Below are positions 1 through 8,243 of a stretch of DNA of 37,927 nucleotides, piece by piece; the first letter of the stretch is position 1; each line of letters opens with the position of its first letter. The notes beneath the pieces are model-generated. The model ran no database searches. It was not told where the DNA came from and saw only the letters and a program-made list of their open reading frames with translations. The stretch is from an uncultured Pelagibacteraceae bacterium. GTDB lineage: Bacteria; Pseudomonadota; Alphaproteobacteria; Pelagibacterales; Pelagibacteraceae. The stretch lies in assembly GCA_902629535.1 (NCBI GenBank), contig CACORD010000001.1, positions 1 to 37,927 on the forward strand, written 5' to 3'. A program made the translations under genes and the position numbers.

Positions 1-271
1 AATAATGCCCTTTTAGTTTATGAACCATGCTAATTGAAACTAACCTTCTTCTTAAAGTGCTTATTTTGGAATTTTTAGAAAGGTGAGTAAGGTATAAAGA
101 AACTATTTTAGGCTCAGATGGTAAGGAATTCAGGCCATGTTTCGCACAAAAAATTCCAAAATCTTTAAAGTCTGATTTATAAGCTCTTAAAGTATTATTT
201 GCCTTGGAGCTTTTGAGGTTATTTAAAGTTGCCTCATGAAGCAATTTTAGGTCTGTTGTTAGTTCACTCAT
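1..271 (-). CDS. Tyrosine recombinase/phage-type integrase, N-terminal core-binding (SAM-like) domain; partial, runs off the left edge
   Basis: Manual reverse translation from ATG at 271: MSELTTDLKLLHEATLNNLKSSKANNTLRAYKSDFKDFGIFCAKHGLNSLPSEPKIVSLYLTHLSKNSKISTLRRRLVSISMVHKLKGHY..., open to the window edge. The NTLRAYKSDFKDFGIFC...V.LYLTHLS....TLRRRLVSIS pattern is typical of tyrosine recombinase N-terminal domains. Absent from the supplied ORF track because it is open-ended. Confidence 0.85.
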   Translation of the reverse strand, partial: MSELTTDLKLLHEATLNNLKSSKANNTLRAYKSDFKDFGIFCAKHGLNSLPSEPKIVSLYLTHLSKNSKISTLRRRLVSISMVHKLKGHY

Positions 272-274
272 ATA

Positions 275-309
275 ATTACTATTGATAACAATTAATTATC
301 ATTAGTAAT
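275..309. repeat. Inverted repeat upstream of the integrase start
   Basis: ATTACTATTGATAA (275-288) - CAATTAA - TTATCATTAGTAAT (296-309): 14-bp arms with one mismatch. Confidence 0.8.
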
Positions 310-352
310 ATATCAAGTGATTTCTAATGTCAATAGTTTAAATTAAAAACTT

Positions 353-529
353 ATGGGTTCAATTGATGGAGAAATTCCAGCAGTATGGTTTTTGATCAGC
401 TCAATTGGTTTTATTATTTTGAGTTTAATTCAATATAAAAATACTGGGAAAAGCATAAATACTATCTTTTTAAGCATAATGGCTGTTTTATTTCTCTTAA
501 GCTATTTTATATTACTTTTTAAAGCTTGA
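353..529 (+). CDS. Small hypothetical membrane protein (58 aa)
   Basis: ATG at 353 to TGA at 527-529: MGSIDGEIPAVWFLISSIGFIILSLIQYKNTGKSINTIFLSIMAVLFLLSYFILLFKA; two hydrophobic segments. Below the ORF-track size cutoff. Confidence 0.5.
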   Translation: MGSIDGEIPAVWFLISSIGFIILSLIQYKNTGKSINTIFLSIMAVLFLLSYFILLFKA

Positions 530-623
530 TTTATCCCCACTATTCACAAGGAAATGAGAAAATAATAGAATCACCTATAAAGTGATACATTTAAAAATCA
601 GTATTTGTTATGTTTTATACGAA

Positions 624-800
624 TTAAGAGGCAACTCTTAACTGGCCAATTGGAGAAAAACCGAGAGGTACAATTCCAGGGGGCAGAAAGCTTCACAAAG
701 CATCGCTGAACATGTGGAGCGGGAGGCATGGCGGTAGCGCATCAACGACGTGCCAAAACAACTGTTCTTTGCACCCTTAAAAGTGCAAGGAAACAGGGGT
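624..800 (+). ncRNA. Candidate structured RNA (ncRNA or 5' leader of the downstream MGMT gene), class unknown
   Basis: About 53% GC over 641-760 (64/120 counted by hand) inside a strongly AT-rich window. Hairpins: TTAAGAG-GCAA-CTCTTAA (624-641); CTGG/CCAG (642-645/676-679) enclosing AATT/AATT and ACC-GAGA-GGT (660-669); GCTT-CACA-AAGC (690-701); GGCATG/CGTGCC (725-730/749-754) enclosing GCG-GTAG-CGC; TTCTTTGCAC-CCTTAAAA-GTGCAAGGAA (765-792). No convincing coding frame. Confidence 0.55.
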
Positions 801-812
801 TTTTCACCAATA

Positions 813-1088
813 ATGATACTTAAAGGTACAAAATTTCAATTAAAAGTTTGGAAATATCTTAAAACCATTCAAAAAGGTAAGGTAAAAACCTACAAACAGG
901 TGGCTATTGGCATAAAAAGCCCCAAATCTGCTAGAGCTGTAGCTAATGCCTGTGCTAAAAACCCATATGCCCCTAAAATACCTTGTCATAGGGTAATTAG
1001 GTCAGATGGAGGGCTTGGAGGTTACTCTGGTATAGGTGGAACCAAGAAAAAGCTTAAATTACTAAGATCTGAGAAAGCAGCTATTTAG
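813..1088 (+). CDS. Methylated-DNA--protein-cysteine methyltransferase family (DNA-binding/catalytic domain only)
   Basis: ORF 750..1088; likely start is Met22 (ATG at 813): MILKGTKFQLKVWKYLKTIQKGKVKTYKQVA...NPYAPKIPCHRVIRSDGGLGGYSGIGGTKKKLKLL. Has the IPCHRV active-site motif and GGY.GG..KK...L. Confidence 0.9.
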   Translation: MILKGTKFQLKVWKYLKTIQKGKVKTYKQVAIGIKSPKSARAVANACAKNPYAPKIPCHRVIRSDGGLGGYSGIGGTKKKLKLLRSEKAAI

Positions 1089-1549
1089 GGTTATTTTACG
1101 CCTTTTTTTCCTTAAAAAAGCTAGTAAAATCAAGGTTTTTTAATGATTTTAGTCTTGTATTAGCAAAATAGTTGAATTCACCCTTCAGTTGTACCAAATA
1201 TAAGCCTGCGCTAAAAATTAACCCCTCTATGGACGTTTAAAAGGCATATTCAATAAGTGCATCGCTCTACTATTCAACTATATCAACGCTTTTAGACTAC
1301 CCTATTTATTTATGATTTTAATTTTCCTGATGTCCAAAAAGCCTTGATTTTAAATGATAATTTAATATTTTTAAGATTTGGGTACAAATTTTACCAATTA
1401 AGCTAAAAATAATTTTTTTTTAATTAAATAAAATCAGTTTTAGTTAATTTATTACAAAAATTGATATTATATAAATATCTAATAAATACAATAATTTACA
1501 TAGTATAATTAAAGTAATACATTAGTTATTAGTAAATAAATAATACCTA

Positions 1550-2401
1550 TTATTTAGCCTTTTTAACTATGTTCTCTCTCCTAGAAATATAGATACCACT
1601 TAATACAATAATAAATAATCCTAAGAAAGTCCAATTATCTGGAAAATCACTAAAGAAATAATAACCTATAATAATGTTTGTAATAATCTCAAAATAGCTA
1701 AATGGAGCTAATTTAGATGCATCAGCATATTTGAGAGATAATATTAAAAATAAATGCCCTATACAGGCAAATATACCAATTGCAGCCATCATAGACCACT
1801 GATTTAAAGTAGGCTTAACCCAAACAAAAGGCATTACTAAAGAAACGATTATGGCCCCTACTACACCTGTTAACAATAGAGTTAATAAAGGGTTGTCTGA
1901 GGTACTTAATTTACGAGTAATAATTAAATAGAAACCATACATTATTCCAGTTCCAAGAGCCGCTATACTAGCTAAGTTAATTTCCACAAGTCCAGGTCTT
2001 ATAACCACCAATGAACCTATAAATCCAATAATTACAGCAGACCATCTTCTAAAACCTACCTTTTCTCCTAAAAAAATTGGAGAAAAAGCTGTAACAATTA
2101 AAGGTGCAACAAAAGCTAGAGTTAATGCTTTTGCTAAAGAAATTACTGAAATCGCATAAAAAAAACAGATATTAGCTGTTAAAAGAATTAGACCTCTTAT
2201 GAATTGTAATTTTGGTTTATCAGTCCAAACAAGATTTTCTCTAAAAAAGAAAAACATAATTGGAAGAGTAAACACAACTGTAAAAAAATATCTTGCCCAT
2301 GTAATTTGCAAAACGGGAAGATCTGCACTTAAGTATTTGGCAAATCCATCCATAATTGGAAGCATTACCCATGCTAAAAGATTAAAAGTTATAGCCTTCA
2401 T
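1550..2401 (-). CDS. EamA/DMT-family transporter
   Basis: 283 aa, about 10 hydrophobic segments, EamA-like repeats (WARYFFTVVFTLP...FYAISVISLAKALTLAFVAPLIVTAFSPIFLGEKVG.RRW). Confidence 0.88.
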   Translation of the reverse strand: MKAITFNLLAWVMLPIMDGFAKYLSADLPVLQITWARYFFTVVFTLPIMFFFFRENLVWTDKPKLQFIRGLILLTANICFFYAISVISLAKALTLAFVAPLIVTAFSPIFLGEKVGFRRWSAVIIGFIGSLVVIRPGLVEINLASIAALGTGIMYGFYLIITRKLSTSDNPLLTLLLTGVVGAIIVSLVMPFVWVKPTLNQWSMMAAIGIFACIGHLFLILSLKYADASKLAPFSYFEIITNIIIGYYFFSDFPDNWTFLGLFIIVLSGIYISRRENIVKKAK

Positions 2402-2419
2402 GAATTTAAAGGATATAGA

Positions 2420-3316
2420 TTAATTAAAGTATTTTAAAGCAAAGAATACCACAACAGGTATTGTTATTAATGACATTAAAGTTGATATTACAATCGTACT
2501 AGCAATACTATCAACTATTTTCTTAGGGGAATATATGCTACCAACTAAATAATTCAATATGGCACTAGGCATAGCACTTTGAATTAATAGCACACCAGCT
2601 GCAAATCCAGATAAATTAAAATTATAAATTACTATAAAAGCTACTACAGGTCCTAGTATAACTCTCCATAATGAGGGTAATATTGAGTCTTTTAAAGAAA
2701 ATTTAAATCTAGTTAAAGCAATACCAAGAGACATTAAAACTAAAAAAATTGTAGCATAAGTTAAAAGAAATGTTGTATTTTCAAGAAATAATGGTGTTTT
2801 GATATCAAATAATAAAAATAATACTGATATAATAATCGCATAAACAGGAGGACTCTTTAGTAAAATATCTAAGGAAAACTTTTTCTTAGCTAAAAAAACA
2901 CCCAGAGTGAAGTGAAATAATATAATTACAGAAGCAATTGCAGATGCTACACCTAAACCTTTTGTTCCATAAGCAAAAAGACAAATTGGTACACCCATAT
3001 TTCCTGTATTTGGAAGAATAAGAGGTGGTAATTCCATACTTAAATCTTTCTTAAGAAATACCAAAAGTATCAAACCAATAATTGCAAAACCACCAATCAT
3101 TATTACGGCATACATAAAATAATCAGTAAAAATGCTTAGAGTAATGCCAGTAGTTGTTACTGTATAAAAAATCATTGCAGGAGTACCAATATTTCCAGCA
3201 AAATTTGTTATAAAATTAGTGTCAAATTTAGGGTTTTTTTTTCCAATATAATATCCAACACCAATAACGAAGAATACTGGAAAAATAACCTCAAAAATCT
3301 TTATGTAAATTTCCAT
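2420..3316 (-). CDS. AEC-family (auxin efflux carrier-like) transporter
   Basis: 298 aa hydrophobic protein; FPVFFVIGVGYYIGKK start, PNTGNMGVPI and C-terminal SAMPSAILNYLV motifs typical of AEC transporters. Confidence 0.85.
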   Translation of the reverse strand: MEIYIKIFEVIFPVFFVIGVGYYIGKKNPKFDTNFITNFAGNIGTPAMIFYTVTTTGITLSIFTDYFMYAVIMIGGFAIIGLILLVFLKKDLSMELPPLILPNTGNMGVPICLFAYGTKGLGVASAIASVIILFHFTLGVFLAKKKFSLDILLKSPPVYAIIISVLFLLFDIKTPLFLENTTFLLTYATIFLVLMSLGIALTRFKFSLKDSILPSLWRVILGPVVAFIVIYNFNLSGFAAGVLLIQSAMPSAILNYLVGSIYSPKKIVDSIASTIVISTLMSLITIPVVVFFALKYFN

Positions 3317-4608
3317 TAATTATATAATCTAATTAAAGTTGGAAATTTAATTATATTTCTATTTTTTTTAAATATTGATAAGCAATTTCTTATGTTTTTT
3401 TCTGATGTTTTATGGGTAATTATAACAATAGTAGCTAATTTCATTTTTTTATCAGGTGTTTGTATTATTCTTTTTACAGAAATTTTATATTTAGCTAGAC
3501 GATTAGTTATAGAGGATAGAACACCTTGCCTATCTTTAACTTCAAATCTTAAATATAGAGAATTTGAATAGTCATCATTATTAAAGACCTTTACAACCTT
3601 TCTTTTATTTGAGGAAATTCCAAAAGGATATTTGATATTCCCTCTAAGAATAGACAATAAATCAGATAATAATGAAGATGAAGTGGGTCCTGGTCCTGCG
3701 CCCTCCCCTTGTAGTATGCTTTCTCCTACAGGTTTCCCTTCAGTAATAACAGCGTTCATAACACCATTTACATTACCTATGTATGTATCTTTACTAACTA
3801 AACATGGATGAACAGTTTCAAATAAACGATTATTTATCATCTCGCAGATACCAAGTAGCTTAATTCTAAGATTTAATTGATTTGCAATTTTAATATCTTT
3901 TAAATCAATATTTTCTATACCTTCCATAATACATTTATGATGTGAAATCTGATTATTAAATGCCAGAGCTGATAAAATCCTCACTTTAGCAAATGCATCG
4001 AATCCGTTTAAATCTAATTTAGGATTACCTGGTTCAGCATAACCCAGTGCTTGAGCTTTTTTTAAGACTTTATCAAAAGTCTCATTTGAATTTTCCATCT
4101 CTGTTAAAATATAATTAGTTGTTCCATTTAAAATTCCGTAGACTTTCTTTATTTTATTTGTGGCTAAACCTTCTTTAATTGTTCTAAGTATTGGAATTCC
4201 TCCAGCAACAGAGGCTTCAAATTCTAAATTTACATTATTTTTCTCTGCTAATTTAGCTAATTCATTACCATGTTTTGAAATTAAAGCTTTATTTGGTGTT
4301 ATAACATTAATCTTATTTTTTAAAGCCATCACGACAATTTTTTTTGAAATTCCATCGGATTGACCAATAGACTCAAATAAAATATCTATCTTTTTTTCTT
4401 TTAAAATTTTAAGGGGATTTGTATAAAAAATCTTTTTATTAATATTATACTTCCTCTTTTTATTTCTATTTTTGGCAGATATAGCAACAATATTTATCTT
4501 TTTTCCTGTTTTAATTTCTATTTCTTTTTTTTTTAGTCTTAATTCATTGTAAAGATAGATACCTACTTGACCCAAACCAATAATTGCGATGTTAACTATT
4601 TTATTCAT
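3316..4608 (-). CDS. hom: Homoserine dehydrogenase with C-terminal ACT domain
   Basis: IIGLGQVG Rossmann motif, VITPNKALIS, EASVAGGIPIL, ILNGTTNYILTEM, YAEPGNPKLDLNGFDAFAK motifs. Confidence 0.95.
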   Translation of the reverse strand: MNKIVNIAIIGLGQVGIYLYNELRLKKKEIEIKTGKKINIVAISAKNRNKKRKYNINKKIFYTNPLKILKEKKIDILFESIGQSDGISKKIVVMALKNKINVITPNKALISKHGNELAKLAEKNNVNLEFEASVAGGIPILRTIKEGLATNKIKKVYGILNGTTNYILTEMENSNETFDKVLKKAQALGYAEPGNPKLDLNGFDAFAKVRILSALAFNNQISHHKCIMEGIENIDLKDIKIANQLNLRIKLLGICEMINNRLFETVHPCLVSKDTYIGNVNGVMNAVITEGKPVGESILQGEGAGPGPTSSSLLSDLLSILRGNIKYPFGISSNKRKVVKVFNNDDYSNSLYLRFEVKDRQGVLSSITNRLAKYKISVKRIIQTPDKKMKLATIVIITHKTSEKNIRNCLSIFKKNRNIIKFPTLIRLYN

Positions 4609-4762
4609 CTATATTTGGATAATCATTGTTGTTTACATAAACTTTTAAATTTGATTTAAATTCTTCAAAAGTTAGGTCTTTTGAAAAATTTATCTTTTTA
4701 TCAGTTTGAGCAGGGGCACAAGAAATAATTAGAAACAAAATCAATATTGGTAATTTTTTCAT
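4601..4762 (-). CDS. Small putative lipoprotein (53 aa)
   Basis: ATG at 4762: MKKLPILILFLIISCAPAQTDKKINFSKDLTFEEFKSNLKVYVNNNDYPNIDE; lipobox-like LIISC. Overlaps hom start by 8 nt and argC stop by 4 nt. Not in the ORF track (<60 aa). Confidence 0.65.
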   Translation of the reverse strand: MKKLPILILFLIISCAPAQTDKKINFSKDLTFEEFKSNLKVYVNNNDYPNIDE

Positions 4763-5781
4763 AACAACCCCTCACTATTTTTGAAACCAAATTTTAAATT
4801 CATATTTTGAATGGCTTGACCTGCTCCTCCTTTAATAAGATTATCAATGACCGATAAAATTATTATCTTATCTTTGAATTTGGTTTTGCACACAGAAATA
4901 AAGCAATAATTACTATTCATAACGTCATTTGTGCTCAAAAAAGAGTTAATACTCTTTATCTTTACAAATTTATTATTTTTATGAAATTTTTTCAAAATAT
5001 TTTGTACTTTATTTAATGTAGTACCTGGTTTTAAATCCAAATAAATTGTACTTAATATACCTCTAAACATTGGAATAATATGGGGTGTAAAAGTAAAATT
5101 GATTTTTGAAGAAGTGTTATTTTCTAATTCTTGATTAATTTCTGAATTATGTCTATGAAACCCCACACCATATGCACTAAGAGATTCGTATAAATTTTTG
5201 TTTTTAAATTTTTTGTGAACTCCTCTACCCGCTCCAGAATATCCAGATTTGGAGTCTATAATTATATTCTTTAAGTTTATCGATCTTTTTTTAATTAATG
5301 GAATAAGTGGTAAAAGTATTGATGTAGGGTAACAACCTGGACATCCAATAATGCTAAATTTTTTTACTAATTTTCCTGTTATTTCAGGTAAGGCGTAAAT
5401 GCTATTTTTTATATTACTTAACGCTTTATGTTTTTGTTTATACCATTTTATATAATCAGACCCTTTTTTTAGCCTAAAATCTGCAGCTAAATCAATTAAA
5501 GTATTTTTTTTTAATAAATCTTTTGAAATTAATTGAGCTTCACCATTTGGCAGAGCAGTAAATATAATATCAACATAATTTAAATATTTTTTATTATACT
5601 TAGTAATTCTTGGTAACTTTTTTGACCTTAACGAAGTATCATAAGACGAGATTTTTTTTCCGACAGATGAATTACCACATAGATATTTAATATTAATATT
5701 CTTGTGTTTAATTAGTAATTTAATTAATTGAACACCAATATATCCAGTTGATCCAGCAATTAGTACATTAAGCTTAGGCAT
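4759..5781 (-). CDS. argC: N-acetyl-gamma-glutamyl-phosphate reductase
   Basis: AGSTGYIGVQLIKLL, DLAADFRLK, GCPGCYPTSILLPL, SGYSGAGRG motifs. Confidence 0.95.
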   Translation of the reverse strand: MPKLNVLIAGSTGYIGVQLIKLLIKHKNINIKYLCGNSSVGKKISSYDTSLRSKKLPRITKYNKKYLNYVDIIFTALPNGEAQLISKDLLKKNTLIDLAADFRLKKGSDYIKWYKQKHKALSNIKNSIYALPEITGKLVKKFSIIGCPGCYPTSILLPLIPLIKKRSINLKNIIIDSKSGYSGAGRGVHKKFKNKNLYESLSAYGVGFHRHNSEINQELENNTSSKINFTFTPHIIPMFRGILSTIYLDLKPGTTLNKVQNILKKFHKNNKFVKIKSINSFLSTNDVMNSNYCFISVCKTKFKDKIIILSVIDNLIKGGAGQAIQNMNLKFGFKNSEGLL

Positions 5782-5814
5782 TTAATATTATAACAGTTAA
5801 AAGTTAAAAAAGAA

Positions 5815-6252
5815 TTATCTTTTAGAAAATTGAAAGCTTCTTCTAGCTTTTTTTCGTCCAGGTTTTTTTCTTTCAACTGATCTGGAGTCTCGAGTGGTCA
5901 ATTTTTCGGTTTTAAGAGTTGATTTCAATTTTTCATCAAATAAGACTAGAGCCTTAGAAATACCGTGCACCATTGCACCTGCTTGCCCTGTTGGACCTCC
6001 ACCTTTTACACTACACTTTACGTCATATTCTGTTGCTTGATTTATAAGTTCAAAAGGTCTTACTATTTGCATTTTATGATTATCACTTGAAAAATAATCA
6101 CTAAAAAGTTTACCATTTACATAAATTTTACCTGAACCTTTTTTTAACCAAACTTTAGCTATTGAAGTTTTTCTTCTTCCAGTAGCATACTTACTGTCTT
6201 TGAAGTCCAATTTTATTTTTGGGGCTTTAGTTGATGTTTGAGTATTTTCCAT
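5815..6252 (-). CDS. rpsI: 30S ribosomal protein S9
   Basis: YATGRRKTSIAKVWLKKGSGKIYVNG...TRDSRSVERKKPGRKKARRSFQFSKR. Confidence 0.98.
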   Translation of the reverse strand: MENTQTSTKAPKIKLDFKDSKYATGRRKTSIAKVWLKKGSGKIYVNGKLFSDYFSSDNHKMQIVRPFELINQATEYDVKCSVKGGGPTGQAGAMVHGISKALVLFDEKLKSTLKTEKLTTRDSRSVERKKPGRKKARRSFQFSKR

Positions 6253-6253
6253 T

Positions 6254-6712
6254 TTAATTTCGTGCTATATTTTTAGAGTTTAATTTATCTAACTGTATAA
6301 CTTGCGGATTTTGGGATGAGTGAGGATGATCATTTCCAACGTATATTTTTAATTTAGTAAGTTGTTTTTTCCCCAACACGCCCCCTGGTAGCATTCTTTT
6401 TACAGCGAGTTTTAGAACTTCACCTGGTTTTTTTTTAGCAAGATTCTCAGGTGTAGTCTCTTTTATTCCACCAGGATGACCTGTGTGTCGATAATATCTT
6501 TTATTTTGAAATTTATTTCCAGTGAATTTGATTTGTTCGATATTCTTAACAATTACAAAATCTCCATCGTCCATATGTGGTGTAAAGGTTGTTTTATTTT
6601 TTCCTCTAATGATTTTTGATATAACAGTTGCTAATCTGCCTACCACAGCATTTTTAGCATCTATTTCATACCAATTTGACGATAATTGATCTTTTTTAAG
6701 GAATTTTGTCAT
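6254..6712 (-). CDS. rplM: 50S ribosomal protein L13
   Basis: WYEIDAKNAVVGRLATVISKIIRGKNK...YRHTGHPGGIK...VKRMLPGGVLGKKQLTKLKIYVGNDHPH; adjacent to rpsI. Confidence 0.98.
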   Translation of the reverse strand: MTKFLKKDQLSSNWYEIDAKNAVVGRLATVISKIIRGKNKTTFTPHMDDGDFVIVKNIEQIKFTGNKFQNKRYYRHTGHPGGIKETTPENLAKKKPGEVLKLAVKRMLPGGVLGKKQLTKLKIYVGNDHPHSSQNPQVIQLDKLNSKNIARN

Positions 6713-6789
6713 TGTGCGAGGATTAATACTATTAATAAGATCAAAGTCAAATTGATATTTATATTGTTTTAAGCCTTTTTTTTGTTATA

Positions 6790-6836
6790 TTGATATTGCC
6801 GATTTGTTCCTATTGCGGGCTACAGCTAAAAAGGAA
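6790..6836 (+). promoter_or_regulatory. SAM-II riboswitch (candidate)
   Basis: TTGCCGATTTGTTCCTATTGCGGGCTACAGCTAAAAAGGAA: conserved SAM-II core GATTT..CC.TATTGC and AGCTAAAAAGG; P1 GCC/GGC; pseudoknot TTCC/GGAA. Confidence 0.85.
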
Positions 6837-6852
6837 ATTTTCACACAAACTC

Positions 6853-6910
6853 GGTAGGCATTTGAACTATATTGTGCGCCTTGCATAAAGCTAAAGCACT
6901 AAAAAAGGAG
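6853..6910 (+). promoter_or_regulatory. SAM-V riboswitch (candidate) overlapping the metY ribosome-binding site
   Basis: GGTAGGCATTTGAACTATATTGTGCGCCTTGCATAAAGCTAAAGCACTAAAAAAGGAG: P1 GGC/GCC, conserved GCATAAAGCTAAAG core, pseudoknot GTGC/GCAC, GGAG Shine-Dalgarno at 6907-6910 just before ATG 6915. Confidence 0.85.
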
Positions 6911-6914
6911 TAAA

Positions 6915-8243
6915 ATGAGTAAAAAAAGAAATAATCCTGAAACCATTGCCATTCATGGCGGTGATTACAGAAGTGACCCAGCAACTAATGCTGTTGCTGT
7001 GCCAATATATAGAACAACATCATATCAATTCCAAAGCACTGATCATGCAGCAAATTTATTCGCATTAAAAGAATTTGGAAATATCTACACGAGAATAATG
7101 AATCCTACCAATGATGTTTTAGAAAAAAGAGTAGCAGCATTAGAAGGTGGATTATCTTGTGTGACGGTTTCATCTGGACAAACAGCTTCAAGTTTTGCAG
7201 TTCTGAATGTTGCTCAATCTGGTGATAATATTGTAAGTTCTACAGATCTTTATGGTGGAACAGTTTCATTATTTACACATACGTTAAGTAAACTTGGAAT
7301 AGAAATTAGATATGCTGATCCAAGTGATCCAAAAAACTTTGAAAAAGCTATAGACGATAAGACAAGAGCTTTTTATGGTGAAACATTGCCTAATCCATAT
7401 CTGAGAGTGTTCCCTATCAAAGAAGTTTCTGATATTGGGAGAAAATACAATATTCCATTAATAATGGATAATACCGCTGCCCCAGTAATATGTAAACCAA
7501 TAGAACATGGAGCGGCAATTGTTATTCATTCATTAACAAAATATATTGGCGGACATGGAACTGCCATTGCAGGAAGCATTGTTGATAGTGGTAACTTTGA
7601 CTGGACCGCAGATCCTAAGAGACAACCTTTATTTAATGAACCTGATGCAAGTTATGGAGGTGTAGTGTGGGGAAAAGCTGTACCAGAATTAACAGGTGCT
7701 AATGTGCCTTTTGCAGTTAGAGCAAGAGTTTGTTTGCTCAGAGATTTAGGTTCGGCTTTAGCACCAGATAATGCTTTTGCAATAATTCAAGGTCTTGAAA
7801 CAGTGGCTCTAAGAATGAAACAACATTGTGAAAATGCTGAGAAAGTAGTTAATTTCTTAAAGAAACATAAACAAGTAACTAAAGTCATATATTCAACAGA
7901 GCATGAAAAGAAAATTGCAGATAGAGCTAAACAATATTTAAAAGGTGGAAATGGACCAATGGTTGGTATTGAACTCAAAGGTGGTATTGAGGCTGGGAAA
8001 AAATTTATTGAGTCTTTAAAAATGTTCTACCATGTAGCGAACATTGGTGATGCAAGAAGTTTGGCTATACATCCTGCTAGTACTACTCATAGTCAATTAA
8101 ATGAAAAAGAGTTAGCAGCATCAGGTGTGACTCAAAGTTATGTTAGACTTTGTATAGGTATTGAACACATTGATGATATTATTGATGATTTAGATCAAGC
8201 TTTAAACAAGTCATCGAAAGGAAGTTTGAAAGCTGTTAGTTAA
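6915..8243 (+). CDS. metY: O-acetylhomoserine aminocarboxypropyltransferase (PLP-dependent Cys/Met metabolism family)
   Basis: ETIAIHGGDYRSDPATNAVAVPIYRTTSYQF, NIYTRIMNPTNDVLEKRVAALEGG, VIHSLTKYIGGHGTAIAG PLP-lysine motif, HPASTTHSQL. Confidence 0.95.
   Translation: MSKKRNNPETIAIHGGDYRSDPATNAVAVPIYRTTSYQFQSTDHAANLFALKEFGNIYTRIMNPTNDVLEKRVAALEGGLSCVTVSSGQTASSFAVLNVAQSGDNIVSSTDLYGGTVSLFTHTLSKLGIEIRYADPSDPKNFEKAIDDKTRAFYGETLPNPYLRVFPIKEVSDIGRKYNIPLIMDNTAAPVICKPIEHGAAIVIHSLTKYIGGHGTAIAGSIVDSGNFDWTADPKRQPLFNEPDASYGGVVWGKAVPELTGANVPFAVRARVCLLRDLGSALAPDNAFAIIQGLETVALRMKQHCENAEKVVNFLKKHKQVTKVIYSTEHEKKIADRAKQYLKGGNGPMVGIELKGGIEAGKKFIESLKMFYHVANIGDARSLAIHPASTTHSQLNEKELAASGVTQSYVRLCIGIEHIDDIIDDLDQALNKSSKGSLKAVS

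Noticed and set aside
620-800. tmRNA, SRP RNA, RNase P or 6S RNA identity for the GC-rich segment
   Set aside because: None of the conserved sequence signatures of these RNAs that I know are present; left as unclassified.
728-823. Short reading frame MAVAHQRRAKTTVLCTLKSARKQGFFTNNDT over the structured region
   Set aside because: Short, no ribosome-binding site support, and the stem-loop pattern explains the segment better.
2199-2423. 74-aa + strand ORF
   Set aside because: Antisense to the EamA transporter.
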